NCBI RefSeq assembly: GCF_034140825.1
Contig: NC_089035.1
Span: 37,890,501-37,954,500, forward strand
Direction of reading: 5' to 3'
DNA length: 64,000 bases
Source: Oryza sativa Japonica Group
Taxonomy: Eukaryota > Streptophyta > Magnoliopsida > Poales > Poaceae
The notes beneath the pieces were generated by a model. It worked only from the letters and a program-made list of their open reading frames with translations, was not told the DNA's origin and did not search any database. Positions 44,569-57,199 of the stretch are shown here, in pieces. Positions within the stretch are counted from its first letter, which is position 1, and every line of letters begins with the position of its first letter. The position numbers and the translations under genes were made by a program.

Positions 44569-45135
44569 CTACAGGGAAAAAATTGACAAGTGATTGCAAT
44601 GGCAATGATTGTTACTGACCACTAAGCGTTTTTATGTTGTTTTTTTTACTGTGTTCATACTAATCTGGCCCAAAATGATGCTGATCTCTGACCATTCATC
44701 TAATCTGCTCTGTATGTGGTATATCATATACTTACTCCGTAGATATGTAAGAACCTTTAGTTCTACACCAGATAAATTGTTGAAATCATAAGCAGGTGAA
44801 CTGGCATGCTCTTCAGAATTCAGATATTGTAATACTGTAATTTAGCAATGGACAGTTGGCAGATTGTCTGTTTACTCTGCCAAATGATCGTGGAAGAACA
44901 CTGCTTTGCTTAGCAGTTAACAGAAAAACCATTTAAGCGCTGTTCCAGTAGAATAGTGGACTGATCACTAAAACGTATGCGCGTGTACTATTCAATTTCA
45001 GGACACTACATATTGCACCAAAACGTGCAACATCAATTACTACATGGGACAACATGCCGATAGTTTATTTACCCAAAAAGGCGAAAATGGTCATAAATCA
45101 TAAGTCATAGCCTCGTACCACGGTTCGACGATCTT
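44569..45135. other. Intergenic between convergent genes
   Basis: Presumed 3' UTRs of the hemerythrin-domain gene (plus) and the acyltransferase-like gene (minus). No other signal. Confidence 0.4.
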
Positions 45136-46830
45136 TCAGGTACAATCTTCAAAGCTTTCATCATCTCCGATGCTCCCTTCGTGTAAGATCTGCTTCACCT
45201 TGTTCAAGATCTCCTGCATCTGCTTTCTGGAATGGAGAGGGCAAGGGTACATGCACGCGAACTCCAGCTGACCATCTCTGATGGAGTCAAACAATCCGAT
45301 GGATGGCCCGACGCCATGCACGGTGGCGCAGCACACGAATTCCTCCACGCCGGCCTTGCTCTGCAGATCGGAGAGGTCGTACACCACCGGCTCCTCGAAC
45401 ACGGAGACGACCGCCGTCCGGAGCGCAGAGCCCGTCGTCAGCTGCGGGTTCTCGATTGCCCGGCACATGAGGAAGTTGAGGTCGGCAATGTCAGTGAGGT
45501 GCTTCTTGTTGTTCTTGGCGTTGGTATACGAATCTTGGCACCTCTTGGCCAGCTCCCATAGCTCTTCTCCGCCATGGATTGCGTGCGTGTTGGTGATAGC
45601 AGAATGGTAGAACCCTGCAGAATCAGATCAGTAATGTCAGCAATGCTTTGCTTGTAGAATGTTTTGTGTTTCTCGTGGTGCATTAATGAGCAGTGTCCTG
45701 CATTGTGACCAATGTGAGTAAAAGATGTAGGGGCTCACCAACGTTGTGATCATCCAGGGCCGGTTCGAGAAACTTGCGGCAATTGATAAGGGTCGCAATG
45801 GAGTACGTCTCCTGCTGGTTGCTCGCCAGCTGCAGCTTCGACTGCCGTGCAGCGAGCAGCGTCGCGGCCGCCATGGCTGCACAAAGCTTCACTCCGTTCT
45901 GCTTGCACGCCTAGATCAGTGGCAAATTGGCAATGTGGTTAGGAGAAGTGATCTGATCTGCGTGTTTGCAATTTGGAAGTAAAATGTGAGAGAGAAGCTT
46001 AGGCTCACATCGAGCAGCCTCGTCGTCTCGTCGCGGTCGAAGCCGAGGCGCAGCATCTGCGTGGACCTCTCCGTGCCGGTCACCTCGAACGGCAGCGTCG
46101 ACGTGCGTAGGCCGTTGATGGAGTAGCCCACCATGTCGAGCCCCCGCGCCCAGAACGGCTTCCACGAGTCCCTCTGCGGTATCCTCTCCTCCAGCGACGC
46201 GCGCACCGCCGCGTCCTCGGGTTCGCTCGCTGCCGCGGCGGCGGCGCCATCGCCGGCCAGCTGCGCGAGGAGCTCCCTCACCAGCGAGGCCGACGCCGCG
46301 CGGTCGCACGCGGCCGTGTGGATCCGGACGAACAGCGCCGACCCCCCACCCGCTGGCGGCGGCAGCTCGTAGAGCGTGGCGAAGAGCACCGGTGGCGCGT
46401 CGGGCTCGTGTTCGGACGCGGTTGCGGTTGCGGCGGCGGCGGTCCATGGGTTGCGGTTGAGCTCGTGCTCGAGGAGGGAAGGGAAGTCGGTGGCGGATTC
46501 GGGCACGGGGAGGAGCTCGAGCGCTAGCGGGGGCGGAGGCGGCGCGGCGGCGGAGGGGAAGGCGAGGGTTGGGCTGCCGGAAGCGGACCCGCGGAGGCGC
46601 GCGCGGAGGACGGGGTGAGCGTCCAGGATGGCCCGCAGCGCCGCCTGGACGGTCGCCGCCGCCACCGCCGCCTCTGCGCCGCGCGCGAGGCGGAGCGCGA
46701 GCAGCGTCGTGCCGGTTCCGCCCGGCACGGCGCGGTACCAGCCGTACTCCATCCCGCCCACCGCGCGGGCGCGCCACTCGGCTGCCGCCTCCGGCTCGCC
46801 GCCGCCGCCGCCGACGGTCGCGGGATCCAT
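45136..46830 (-). CDS. Condensation/acyltransferase-like protein (CoA-dependent acyltransferase fold)
   Basis: Three exons, 46009-46830, 45739-45910 and 45136-45614, join in phase to 490 residues starting at MDPATVGGGG (the upstream open stretch has no ATG). The fold is recognised from the N-terminal layout AILDAHPVLRARL, typical of condensation and alcohol acetyltransferase domains, the active-site region FVRIHTAACDRAA, and the C-terminal VVSVFEEPVVYDLSDLQ. The usual HxxxD catalytic motif appears here as HTAACD, with four residues between His and Asp, so normal acyl transfer is uncertain. No signal peptide is evident, suggesting a cytosolic protein. Exon 1 is very GC-rich. The substrate cannot be deduced. 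Some plant homologues carry the same spacing as I recall, which would imply a conserved non-canonical subgroup. Confidence 0.82.
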
Positions 46831-47753
46831 GGATGAACAAAACTGTTTGGTGGTGGATCGGAGATCGTAGTAGTGTTGGACTGGTGGTTGGTCCGCCGCG
46901 GCGGTGTGGCGCTTTGTCGTCACCTCTCCTTCCTATGATCCTATCCCGTGGTTTGCTTACGCAACACAGACGATTTCGCAACGAAACAGTCGAGCTGATG
47001 GAATGCGAAATGGCGCGAAATGCAGCTCGTAGCCCCGGACAAAGTCGTCCCTGTCTCGTGCACTCGGGTGTGGCCGCCCGGCCGGCCGGCTGCCGGGCTT
47101 CAGTACAGTCATGATAGCGCAGTAGCATCCGGCACACGACTGGGCGAGAGCGTCGTACTCGCGTGGAGAGGAACGGTGAAGTGTTCCAAAATCTTCTTTT
47201 GATTGGTTACCGATCCACCACCACCACACGTTCCCGTGGCAATGCAAGGCATGGATGGTTTGATGATTTGATGGATGGAAGTTACCGTCGGCGCTTGGCG
47301 TTGTTCATTGGTAGAATTCTGGAACGTGCGAGCGCGTGTTGCATACTTGCATTGCCGCACACTCGCACAGCACTCAACTGGCGCTAGGCACTTCCTCTCA
47401 AAGACGACGTGGTTGCCGCAGCTCATCGAGTACATAGAATCAACGGTGGATCTGCAGTGAACCTCAGATTGCATATGATGGAAGATTGGAAGGAGGCGAG
47501 GAAACAGTCGACACGGTATCATATTTAAGGAGCAAATTTAAGAGAATCATTCCATTTGATCAACCTATAATATTTCTGTTAAGTTATCCATCTTCAACAC
47601 CAACTCAATATCCTAAAGGAACATAAATTCACTATAAATCTCTTTTATTAACATATTTCTTTTTTTTTAAGAACATCAACAGAGTAGTTCTCATCCAATC
47701 ACAAAAACAATGTAACCCTCCAGTGGTAAAAAAATGGCATGTTAACAACCTAG
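46831..47753. promoter_or_regulatory. Upstream region of the acyltransferase-like gene and downstream flank of the hydrolase
   Basis: Contains the leader of the minus-strand gene ending at 46830, then about 0.8 kb without recognisable genes or repeats. Overlapping frames on both strands are GC-driven. Confidence 0.4.
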
Positions 47754-50700
47754 TCAAATTTTAGCAGCTGACAGAAAGTTGGGAACCATTATCTCCAGTA
47801 GCCCCTTGGGATTGTCCACATGAACCCAATGGCCAGAGTTGGGGAGAACGTGAAGAGAAACTTTACCAGCATCAGGCTTGCTCTCTCTCCTAGACAACGC
47901 TTTTAGCCTCTGAACATCATCAGAAAGCCATCTATCACTGAGCTCTGCTTGCACTATGGCGATGTCCAAACCCTTTGGTGGGTTCTCAAGCAGTGTCCAA
48001 TAGCTTCTTTCTCTGTATATCAAGAATAATTTTCGTCAGTTTACAGATAGCAAAACAGAATTAAACATGTCGATGTATGATTCATATGAGCAAGCAGCTA
48101 TTAACATTCATGGTTTATAATAAGCAGCTATTTCACAGATTTAGAATGGGTAGGAAATCAGAAAAGGAAGTGTGGTCAGAAGAAAAGGAAAGGTGAACAT
48201 TACCTATAAGAATTAAACATATCTATGGCAGCCTGAAGATCAAACGCCCATGTCACATGTTCATTGTCCTTTTTTAAGTTGCTCCCAATCCATTCTGAAA
48301 GAGACTTTGAAAATCCCAAGTTGATCATGTGGTCGACAACCCACCTGACAGTAAACAGGCATCATCACTAAGGATATAACAAACATGAATCATTGGTCCT
48401 TCCTGATAAACATTATGATAGGGCCAAAACATTTGCTATCCTTTAACAGTAAGGCTCCTTGGTTGTATATACAGCATTATGAGACAATTGATCGAAGCAG
48501 GCATCAGTTATCATCTATATAGGGAGTCTAAAGTTATTTATACTGCTTCAGCTATAAAACAGAACAACATGAAAAAACTCAGGAATAAGACATTATAACA
48601 CACCAGGTGTTACAGAGGACCAAGCTTGATGTTTGCTTCTGTGCACTTCTTTTATACGCATGGTGACATGCTCATAACATACAGGGGCTGTTCAGCTGCC
48701 TGGCTGCAGCAGCTACTGCTGCAACAGGAACAGTTATGCAAGCACGAGCATGAAGGAAGCAACGGGCTGCAGCAGCCCTGCCTGCCGAACAGCCCCACAG
48801 TTTACAGCGAAATAGTAACAATGTACAAAATTGAGTAAAATTCTGTCTTAGGATTGTTCTATTTGTGTGCGGAGTAACTAGTTAGTATGATATTCAAGAT
48901 TCTATAAACTGCATTTTTTGTACTGTCATGCACTTTGGATTACCCAGGGGCTAGACAATTTGGCGCAAAAATAAACATGTTAAATCATACAGTTCAAATT
49001 AACAAATCAAGCAAATAGCAGGGATAAATTAAAACCGGAACAGCAAGGGAAGAGAGAGTACTTGCGCGATGGAAGCGATGAAGGAAGACTTGCCAGCGTT
49101 TGCAAAACCCGTTCAACTTCACCATCACTGTTATCTGTTTCTACTTGACCAGGAACAGAATCAAGCACCCAAAGCTGTTCTGCATCAAAACAAACGTATA
49201 ACACAGTGAAACATATGTCCTTTCTCTTATGAATCAAACAAGGGAGAATTGCAAATATACCACTACTTTTACACTCGAACTCGAAATAGCCATTAAAAAA
49301 ACGCAAACTGCAAATTTGCCACTGAAATAACCTCCGTTGGCTATTTCTGTTGGTTAAGGACAATTAAGAGGATAAAAACAATTCAGGAGAAATCAAGGCA
49401 ACAATTAAACCGATTTGCCATTGCCAAGTATCGATCGATCCGGCCGCTCTCTGGTCTCTGCCTCTTCTCCAGAGTCCGGGCCTGACATACTCATCTTCTC
49501 CCTTCCCCTCGATCCCTTCTCTCTCCGCCCTCTTGAGAAACCCTAGATCCTCAAATCTCATCTCTTCTTCTCATTCGAGAACAAATCATCTGAAAATTGG
49601 TCACAATGAGGTAGATTGCAATGGAAAAGTTATAGGAGAGTGATTTTGAAGGGTTAGGGCAGCAAGGGGTCAGGTTTGTAGTGGCAGCAGCAGGCGGCTT
49701 GGGCAGTGATGGGCGACTGCGAGCGATGGAGGTTGGCGCTGCAACGGTCGGATCTGCAGGCGGCTTGGGCAGCGATGGGGGCGAGGCGAGCGCTGCAGCG
49801 GTCTGTTCAACATGTGGCTAGCTGCAGCTTGGGCGGCAGCAATAGGCTGTTGCGGCAACAGCAGCAGCAGCTTGAAGCACATCATCTGCCCACGAATTTA
49901 CAGGAACACTACGACATCATTTTACCATGTAGCAGTAGAACTGTAGAAGGAGGATGATAAATTCATGCCATCACATGTAAATCTTACAATTTCCTGGCAG
50001 AGCATCCTGTCATAATTATCAGGAAACCAACCTTCTAAAGGTGTTTGTCCAAGCTGTCAATCCAATGGCAGATAGGATGGGTTCCAACCGATTTTGGTGG
50101 CAAATATGCAGTTGTATTTTTTTAAGAGCAAATTTCACAAAACTACATATTTTGTGGTCCAAGTTGCAGAAAACCACACGCATTTGACACTTGGCACTTG
50201 AGTACATATATTTTGGTCGTGTAGTTTCACAAAACTACACTATCGATGTATAGATTCACCCGCGAGATGATGTGGCTGTTTCACCTAGGACGAGGACATG
50301 GCATCCTATTACCAGCCATCGCACGAAATTAATATGATGCCACGTCCTCATACTAGATGAAACAGCCACGTCGTCAGATCACAAGTGAATCCATTCATCG
50401 ATAGTGTGGTTTTGTGAAACTAAACTATCAAAATATATGTACTTAAGTGCCAAGTGTCAAAATATGTGTGGTTTTCTACAACTTGAACCATAAAATATGT
50501 AGTTTTGTGAAATTTACTCTTTTTTTAATGGCAGATTCACAATACCGGTTCAAACTAGTGGCATATATGCAATTGGCCCATCAAACAATGTCAGGTAATT
50601 AGAACGGCACTGTGCAATGAAATAAATCAAACCATGAACAAGAACAGGTATGTTTCTATGCCAAAAGGAATTCTTCACACCTGTTTGGGAAGATCAGCGG

Positions 50701-51336
50701 ACTCCCCGTAATCACCGCGGGAACAGCTCTCTGCAAAATCCAGTGCCACCTTCCCACCCATGGAGTGACCCACGACAACATCCGGCCATGCCCAGCCACG
50801 GGCCTTCACCAAATCGGCGAGGTCCCTGGCCGCAGTTGACATGTCATGCGGCGGCCTCAGGCCCTTGATCCCCGCTGATCTCCCGTGGTTCCTCAAATCC
50901 ACGAGAACCATTCTCCACTCTACAGGCAGAGGCATGATCACAGAACGGCACAAAATTCAGCCTAGGTGAAATGATTCCCTCCATCCCAACGATCAAATCC
51001 TATCGTTGCACATCGAGAACATTGCTAAATAGTACGAGGAATTTGAGGCATACCGTCGGAAGGGGAGCGGTCGCGGAGCTCGGAGGCGAGGGCGCGGGAG
51101 AAGGAGCGCCAGTTGCGGCCGGAGCCGAGGAGGCCGTGGAGGACGAAGGCGGTGGCGGTGGACGGCTTCTCGGGGGACAGCTGGATCTCGTCGAAAGCGA
51201 GGGTTTCGGTCTGGTTGGAGGCCTCCGAGTGGACGGAGGAGGAGAGGACGTGGCTCCACGGAGACCAAGCGGCGGAGGAGGAGGAGAGGAGGCGCGAGCG
51301 GAGGGAGGAGGACGATGCCCGGAGAGACGCCGCCAT
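47754..51336 (-). CDS. Alpha/beta hydrolase (ABHD11-like), probably organellar
   Basis: Five exons, 51054-51336, 50681-50919, 49062-49174, 48204-48344 and 47754-48012, give 344 residues. The start is MAASLRASSSS, an Arg/Ser-rich N-terminus compatible with a mitochondrial or plastid transit peptide. Core signatures are FVLHGLLGSGRNW (oxyanion loop), MVLVDLRNHGRS, the nucleophile elbow VVGHSMGGKVA (Ser), WVLDSVPGQ, and NSGHWVHVDNPKG (catalytic His). This arrangement is that of ABHD11/epoxide-hydrolase-like esterases. The substrate is unknown. Intron 2 (49175-50680) holds a 394-bp MULE-type MITE, and intron 3 (48345-49061) a small foldback. A tRNA-Leu gene lies 139 bases upstream of the start codon on the same strand. 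Confidence 0.9.
48684..48794. mobile_element. 111-bp foldback element in intron 3 of the hydrolase
   Basis: GGGGCTGTTCAGCTGCCTGG at the left is complementary to the right end, which reads inward GGGGCTGTTCGGCAGGCAGG. ACA flanks both sides. It is probably a MITE; the superfamily is uncertain. Confidence 0.6.
50126..50519. mobile_element. 394-bp MULE-type MITE in intron 2 of the hydrolase
   Basis: The ends GAGCAAATTTCACAAAACTA and, from the right, GAGTAAATTTCACAAAACTA begin inverted repeats of over 100 bases (ACATATTTTGTGGTCCAAGT...). A perfect 9-bp duplication TTTTTTTAA flanks it (50117-50125 and 50520-50528). Non-coding. Confidence 0.88.
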
Positions 51337-51474
51337 GGCCAATCGGAGTCGTCGCCGAGGCGGCCGCCCGCGATGACGATGCGACTGCGAGGTGGCGATG
51401 TGTTATTGGTGGCCGAAGACTTGGGAAATTTCATGAGAAAAACAGAGGAAAAAAAAGGGAAAAAGAATAAATTG

Positions 51475-51554
<80 letters not shown>
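51475..51554 (-). tRNA. tRNA-Leu (anticodon UAG)
   Basis: The minus strand folds as a class II tRNA: acceptor GACAGTT pairing with AGCTGTC, discriminator A, A-box TGGCCGAGTGG, anticodon stem-loop CAGATTTAGGCTCTG with anticodon TAG, a variable arm (GTCCGAAAGGGC), and T-arm GTGGGTTCAAATCCCAC. Length is 80 bases without CCA and without an intron. Nuclear-type leucine tRNA, very likely functional. Confidence 0.96.
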
Positions 51555-52082
51555 GTTGATGCAATAATCCGAATATTCAAATTTAATAAGTACTTCCTCC
51601 ATACTCGCAAAGGAAATGCAGCGATACGGTCTCCAAAACACAACTTTAACTTCTTGTTTTTATAAAAATATTTATTGAAAAGTGATATGTGTATACTTTT
51701 ATGAAAGTATTTTTTTCAGACAAATCTATTCATATAATTTTTACATTTTCAAACTAAACAACTTGAGAGTTATTTATAATTTATATTCCCAATATTTGAC
51801 TTAAACATTGTCCTAAACGACTTTCTACGAGGGAGTACGTATTTATATTTTACACACCAGAAAATGTAATAAACTCATTGATGAACGGTTCAGATCATGT
51901 CCTGTGAAGCTGGCTGGCTGAGCCAACGGCCAAGCAATTTGCTTGAGCGAGCGGTATCACTTGCACCAGCTTATCCATCCTCATCCTCACACAAGCGAAT
52001 CCGGTGAGCTCATTAGCTTAGCTCTGTGAACTGTGATTCTACTCCACTTCGAAGTCCAAAGCCTCTGAGGCAGAACGCCGCC
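51555..52082. promoter_or_regulatory. Divergent intergenic region and leader of the 52-kb gene
   Basis: AT-rich sequence between the tRNA-Leu gene and the start codon at 52083. GTACTTCCTCC and GAGGGAGTAC at about 51590 and 51830 form the ends of a decayed Stowaway-like MITE of about 250 bases. Confidence 0.5.
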
Positions 52083-52828
52083 ATGGCGGTGGTGAGGCAG
52101 CTGCTGGTCCACAGGCTCTCCTGCAGTGGCCTGCCTGCTTCCCGCTGCAAGACCAGTTGCTGGAGCAGCGGCGAGAGGCTCCCTGGCTTGAAGTCAAGGG
52201 TAAGGTTGTTGGCCGTGGCCATCAAGCCACCGCGCGCCGCCGCGGGGAAGGACGAGATTGTGCGGGCGGACGACGACGACGACGGCGTCAGCCTCGGCAC
52301 GGTGAAGCTGCCCGCCAACATCGACATAGCTCGGTTCGAGACGCTGCTCTTCCAGGTTAGCTGCATGAAGCCATGAATGAATTCTTCAGCCTAACCGATG
52401 CGTATTCTGAATGAATTCCGATGCATTGCTGCGTTGACACTTACTACAGTGGGGGAACAGCCTCTGCCAAGGCGCCACCCTGCCGCTCCCGGTGCCCCTG
52501 AGGGTAAGCGAACTGAAGAGCTAAAACGATACGAATTGTCACTTCACTTCAGAAATCCTTCGGATGATGGCATTTTTTCATGTGCAAAAAACAGGTGGAC
52601 AAGGTGGAGGGCGGTGTCCGGCTAGGATTCATGGCGGTGGACGACGGCGTGACGCAGGTGCTGGTCTACATCGACTGCCTGGTGTCGCCGGCGACGGCCG
52701 CCTCTGGGCCGGTATTCCGAGCGATCAGGAACGGTCCTATGAAGGACCAGGAGCCACCTGGGGAGCCCAGGATCATGAGAAGCCTACTCGAGGCGCTCCA
52801 AAAATGTATCCAGTATGCACAAGTTTGA
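52083..52828 (+). CDS. Small probable chloroplast protein (DUF7148-like)
   Basis: Three exons, 52083-52355, 52450-52503 and 52595-52828, give 186 residues. The N-terminus (MAVVRQLLVHRLSCSG, then SRCKTSCWSSG) is basic and Ser/Cys-rich with few acidic residues, like a plastid transit peptide. The conserved part begins at VSLGTVKLPANIDIARFETLLFQWGNSL and continues with LPVPLRVDKVEGGVRLGF, then VYIDCLVSPA and a C-terminal helix (RSLLEALQKCIQYAQV). I recall this as an uncharacterised family conserved in plants and algae (DUF7148); no catalytic motif is visible. The upstream open stretch lacks an ATG. The reading frame across all three exons is clean. Confidence 0.82.
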
Positions 52829-53175
52829 GTGTCCAAGAGAGGCGATGCAAGCCCATTATCTGAAGAAACTTGGAATTCTAAATTGGAGATGTAAATTCCC
52901 TGAGAGAAATACATGATACAGTACCAAATTAAAGTTTATTTTCCCTTTACTGCATCATTCTTGAGATATTCCAGTAGCAATATTGATTGGTCGTAAAAAG
53001 AAGGATACACACAGAGCAGGCAGGAAATGATGTCAATTGTATCTAAAAACTAGCCCTTTTTCAGAGTCAGTTGAAGTATACAGGACGCGGTGTCAAGGTG
53101 GCCTGGGGAAAAAACAGCCTAAAACTCGCCGATTGTCAACCACTAAACCAAACAACATAAGCTAACACGGAGCAT

Positions 53176-56100
53176 TTATGAAGTGGAACAGGCTTCGAGC
53201 TTTGGGAGGACGCCTCGCCATGCATCAGCAATATCTTTAGCTAACTTTGCTTGGCCTTTGGCAAATTCATGGAATGCGAATCCAATATCAGCTGTTTTCT
53301 GCTCTTGGAAACGTGCAAGCTCTTCATTCATTACTGCAACTATGTGCTCAAACCTCTTTGTAGCCTCCTCACTGTCTGCTGTCAACTGCATTCACCCACA
53401 ACACTAGTCAATACAACTTATTAATCCACAATTATGATCAATGACAAGAGTTCATCAAAGTGAATAAGAACAACTTGCCTCTCGGACCTCAGCTTCTAGT
53501 TCAGAAAATTTATCAGGGTTCACGAACTTCAATTTTTCGCTGCAGTAAGAATAGGATTACAAAACTTTCAGATGATATAAGGAAACTAAACGGATTTTAG
53601 ACCCTGTATTATGTATTACTAGATTAGGACGTTTAATCACAAGGATTTGGTTGTTTAATCAGAAGAATCTTAGGCCACAATATTTATAAGGTCTATCGTG
53701 GAAGATGAAGATACTCGAATTTCATTGTTTATCCAGAATCCTTGGCAGAGAAAGAGACGAGTAAATGCAAAATATGTTGTACGTACAGATTAACCCCTTT
53801 ATATTCCTTCTGCTGAAATAAATCATGATGCTGCCTGAAAGCATTGGCTCGATCCACCATAGTTGCCTGTCATTAACATGAGAAAACATGAACTCAACTT
53901 ACTCAACTATTTGTCGATATTTAAAAGAGATTCCCGGTTTACAGTTAATAGATGCTGGGAGGACGGCACTACTCACTTTTATTGACTGCACAGCACGTAC
54001 ATAATCTTTCAAAGGCTCTTCAAAGTTAAAGAGAAGGTTGTCTGCCTACAGGAACATTGTGTCAACATCATTAGGTCATAGAAACTCAGGAATGAATGGT
54101 TATGTGGTATTTAATGCCAAGTGGTACTATCATGATAATTCTCAGTACCTCTCTTTGCAGCTTTACTGATAACATCTCTGACTTTGATCCAACTTCTGAA
54201 AAAACTTTTTCCAAGGAGTCCCCTTCGCAAGCACCTAAAAGCTTAATAGCCTTACCAAAGTCCGCCAAAGATTGCCCAAGTTCTAATGAATAAAAATTAG
54301 GAATGTGAGATTGGCGTTCCTATCCAGTTACACGGAATTATGTAGCCAAGAAAGGAACATGAGGTGTTGTTGATCATTGCTGACCAATAGCTTCATGCCC
54401 ATTAAATATTTTGTGCTAAGTAAACTATTTCTTTAATTCGAAAGACTAAACTTGGATCAAACATGCATCTTTACTGCCATTGTACTTTGCGACTTCCAAA
54501 AATATAATTTTACGTGAAAATCAAATAACAAACTAGAAAAGCATGTAAAATATAGAGAAATGCAATACAACTAAAACAGGCTGTTTGCATACGATCAACT
54601 GATAGATATACCTCGGTGTCTTTTCACAAGACGGAATGCTTGTTTCTGTGCCTCTGCTAAATGGTTTTCTAGCTCAAATATGTAATTTTTAAGCTTTTCA
54701 TATTCAGGACTAGATTCCTCCACAGGCTTTTCTTTTCCCAGAACAACATCACTGACTTTTGATTGTACATCCTAAGAAAATGATTAAGAATTAGTAGTTA
54801 GCCCACAATTTTAGAGTATATATGGAATTAGGGAGAGCTGGTAGCATGACATTCTGTTATAATCCTGTTGAAGACAAGTTAGCATCAATAATGTCTTACT
54901 GGACATCATAGATAAAAGTACCTTAAACATCTGTAAGAAATCAGAAGGCTTCTTGAATATACCAGTTTCATAAGACCTTTCTCTATCCATTTTCTGTTTT
55001 GCACAGGCAAATTAAACCAAAAAAAAAAGCATTAGCACAAGGAATATCTTAAAAATTCAGAAGTAAACCAAGAACTCTTTTGGTGAAAAGAACCAAGATA
55101 CATATTATGTGGACCAGTAAATATATAAAGTTCCAAGAAAAAGCTATCAACAGATGATAAACCTTATGAAGCAAAAGGCTAAAGAAGACAATGGGACATT
55201 CTGCGCTTGAAGTCACTAATCAATTTGAATGGTCAAATGCTACCACAGCTGGATTGTCTGATGAATTCTTTTTCATTATCAATTTATTATGTTCTGATGA
55301 AAATTTCAGTGTGAAATACAATTAAAAAATATAGCATCATTTAGCATTAATACAGCATAAAACATGCATAGGCTAAGGCCAGTTGACCATTTAGTTACTT
55401 GACAATATTAGCAGTGATCTTTTAGGCAACTGTGAAATTTTTAAAAAGGATGACTGTTACACAGATTGATATCATGAATTTAAAGCAATACACAACCTAA
55501 TAAGAAAAGAAAAAAAAAGTAAAGTAAAAGCTTGGCATGTAAATAGTTAACCTCTTCATCTGCCTGCAAAAATATCTTCAAATCTCCACTTTGCTTGAGT
55601 TCAGGATGTGAAGCTATTCTATTGACAAATAGATCCAGGGCTTGACGCCGTAATTCAATGAACTCTTTGCTAAACCGGAATTTTTCTGGCGGAAAAGCAA
55701 AATAATTACAGCCCATAAGCAAGAGAACACAATATTGATAGTTCTGTTCAATAGTCCACTTTTTTTTTCTGTTCTAGAGATAATAAAAGAATAGATTGTT
55801 CAGAAAACTATGCTGCCATCTTACCAACAGCATTCTTCTCTGGAAGGGGAGGTATAAAAATGCCTTTGTACTTCTCAGCAAGACGATCATGCAACCACTC
55901 AAAGTCACTATAGCGCCGGATAACAATTTTCTCTTGCCCCTCAAAGTCAGGCAGGTTGGTCTACACAGGCAAACCTTTCCAAATTAGTTGGTCATGTTAG
56001 TGCCAAAAATAAAATATTGCTCGAAACAGTCAACATGGTATGGCTACTGGGTAGCATACTTGCATTAGCCCAAAAAAACGAAGGGATGAAGAAACGTAAA

Positions 56101-56855
56101 ATAGGTGTTCTAGGCTAGCTCTGAAGAGTATACAACGAAACGGAACCAAAAAAATAAAAACAAACTGCACATTCATTTGCCAGATTACAAGATTGCCATG
56201 TCACCCCATGAAATTATCTTGGACGGTAGCTTGAACGAAACCTTATATATATTTTAGTTCATTGCTTGCTTATATGTGAAAGTAAAAGTACTATTTTGCA
56301 AAACTGAAACTCACAATCCTTTTCTTCAATGCATTAGGTAACCCTCTCTGTATCACCATGATGGTGCATAACTTCTCTTTATCCCTCAATGTCAATGTAA
56401 TGTTAAACATTGTCCTTTTTTCCTCTAGTACATAGTTGGCACTACTAATGACCGGGCATGTATTAAAGCTCGCTACTAAAATCCATTTGCATGCCACCGA
56501 GTTAATTTAATACTGGATTTTAAAAAATCAGATCTATATTAGCAAATTATATTCCAGAATTTGAGTTATACCAGTCCAGCTTTCACAATGGCATCACATA
56601 TCGGGCAAAAACTTCTCTAGAATTGCCATAGCAGGGAGACAAGCCCCGTATCACGAAATACTCAATCGAACTAACTAACTATTTTGAGGGTTTCAGAACG
56701 AATCAGAGAACCTTGGTGATGACGCGATAGGAGATGTAGGCCTGGACTCCGGTACCCATCTTCACAGGATCTGTGACGGAGATCGACAGGAACGGCACCC
56801 CAGCCGCCGACGCCGGCGACCGGGGGCTCTGCGACTGGCTCCTCTCCTGCGACAT
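53176..56855 (-). CDS. SNX1: Sorting nexin 1 (PX-BAR), endosomal retromer-associated
   Basis: Ten exons (56712-56855, 55825-55960, 55552-55685, 54922-54993, 54612-54771, 54149-54282, 53977-54045, 53787-53866, 53479-53539, 53176-53385) sum to exactly 400 codons, i.e. 399 residues. The PX domain spans about residues 20-140, with VIRRYSDFEWL (phosphoinositide-binding Arg) and the PPLPEKN loop. A BAR/Vps5 coiled region follows from about 165, with KRHRELGQSLADFGKAI and FAKGQAKLAKDIADAW. It binds PI3P on endosomes and works with retromer; in plants SNX1 affects PIN recycling. Intron 9 (after 53479) uses a GC donor (GAG|GCAAGT), a known rare variant. The leader likely contains an intron upstream of the ATG (56880-57190). 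The match to plant SNX1 is strong throughout. Confidence 0.95.
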
Positions 56856-57199
56856 GGGGGCTCAGTTGAACCTCCCAAACCTTTTGGGGAACAAACGAAC
56901 TGTGATTAGTATCAAGGTTAAGGCAAATTAAGAGAAAAGCCTCCAGATCTACAAGAGAAGCTAGGGTCACCGCAAATTCGAGAAAGAACAGCGTGAGTAG
57001 AGAGAGATCGGTGATGAGGGGGATGTGCGTAACGGATGGATGCTCACCAGGATGCGGCGGAAACAGCAGGACGGCGGCGTCCCCCTGCTCGCCGGATAGA
57101 GAATCGGAGATCGGCGCAGACGGCAGGTGAACTCGCGAGGAGACGAGACGGGAGTCGACGAGGAGGGGACGGGGGCCTCGGGGAGATCCTGCCCGAATT

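Noticed and set aside
49364-49957. Frames at 49.4-50.0 kb as a separate gene within the hydrolase intron
   Set aside because: They fall between two well-supported hydrolase exons and show only Gln/Ala/Pro-rich repeats with no family signature.
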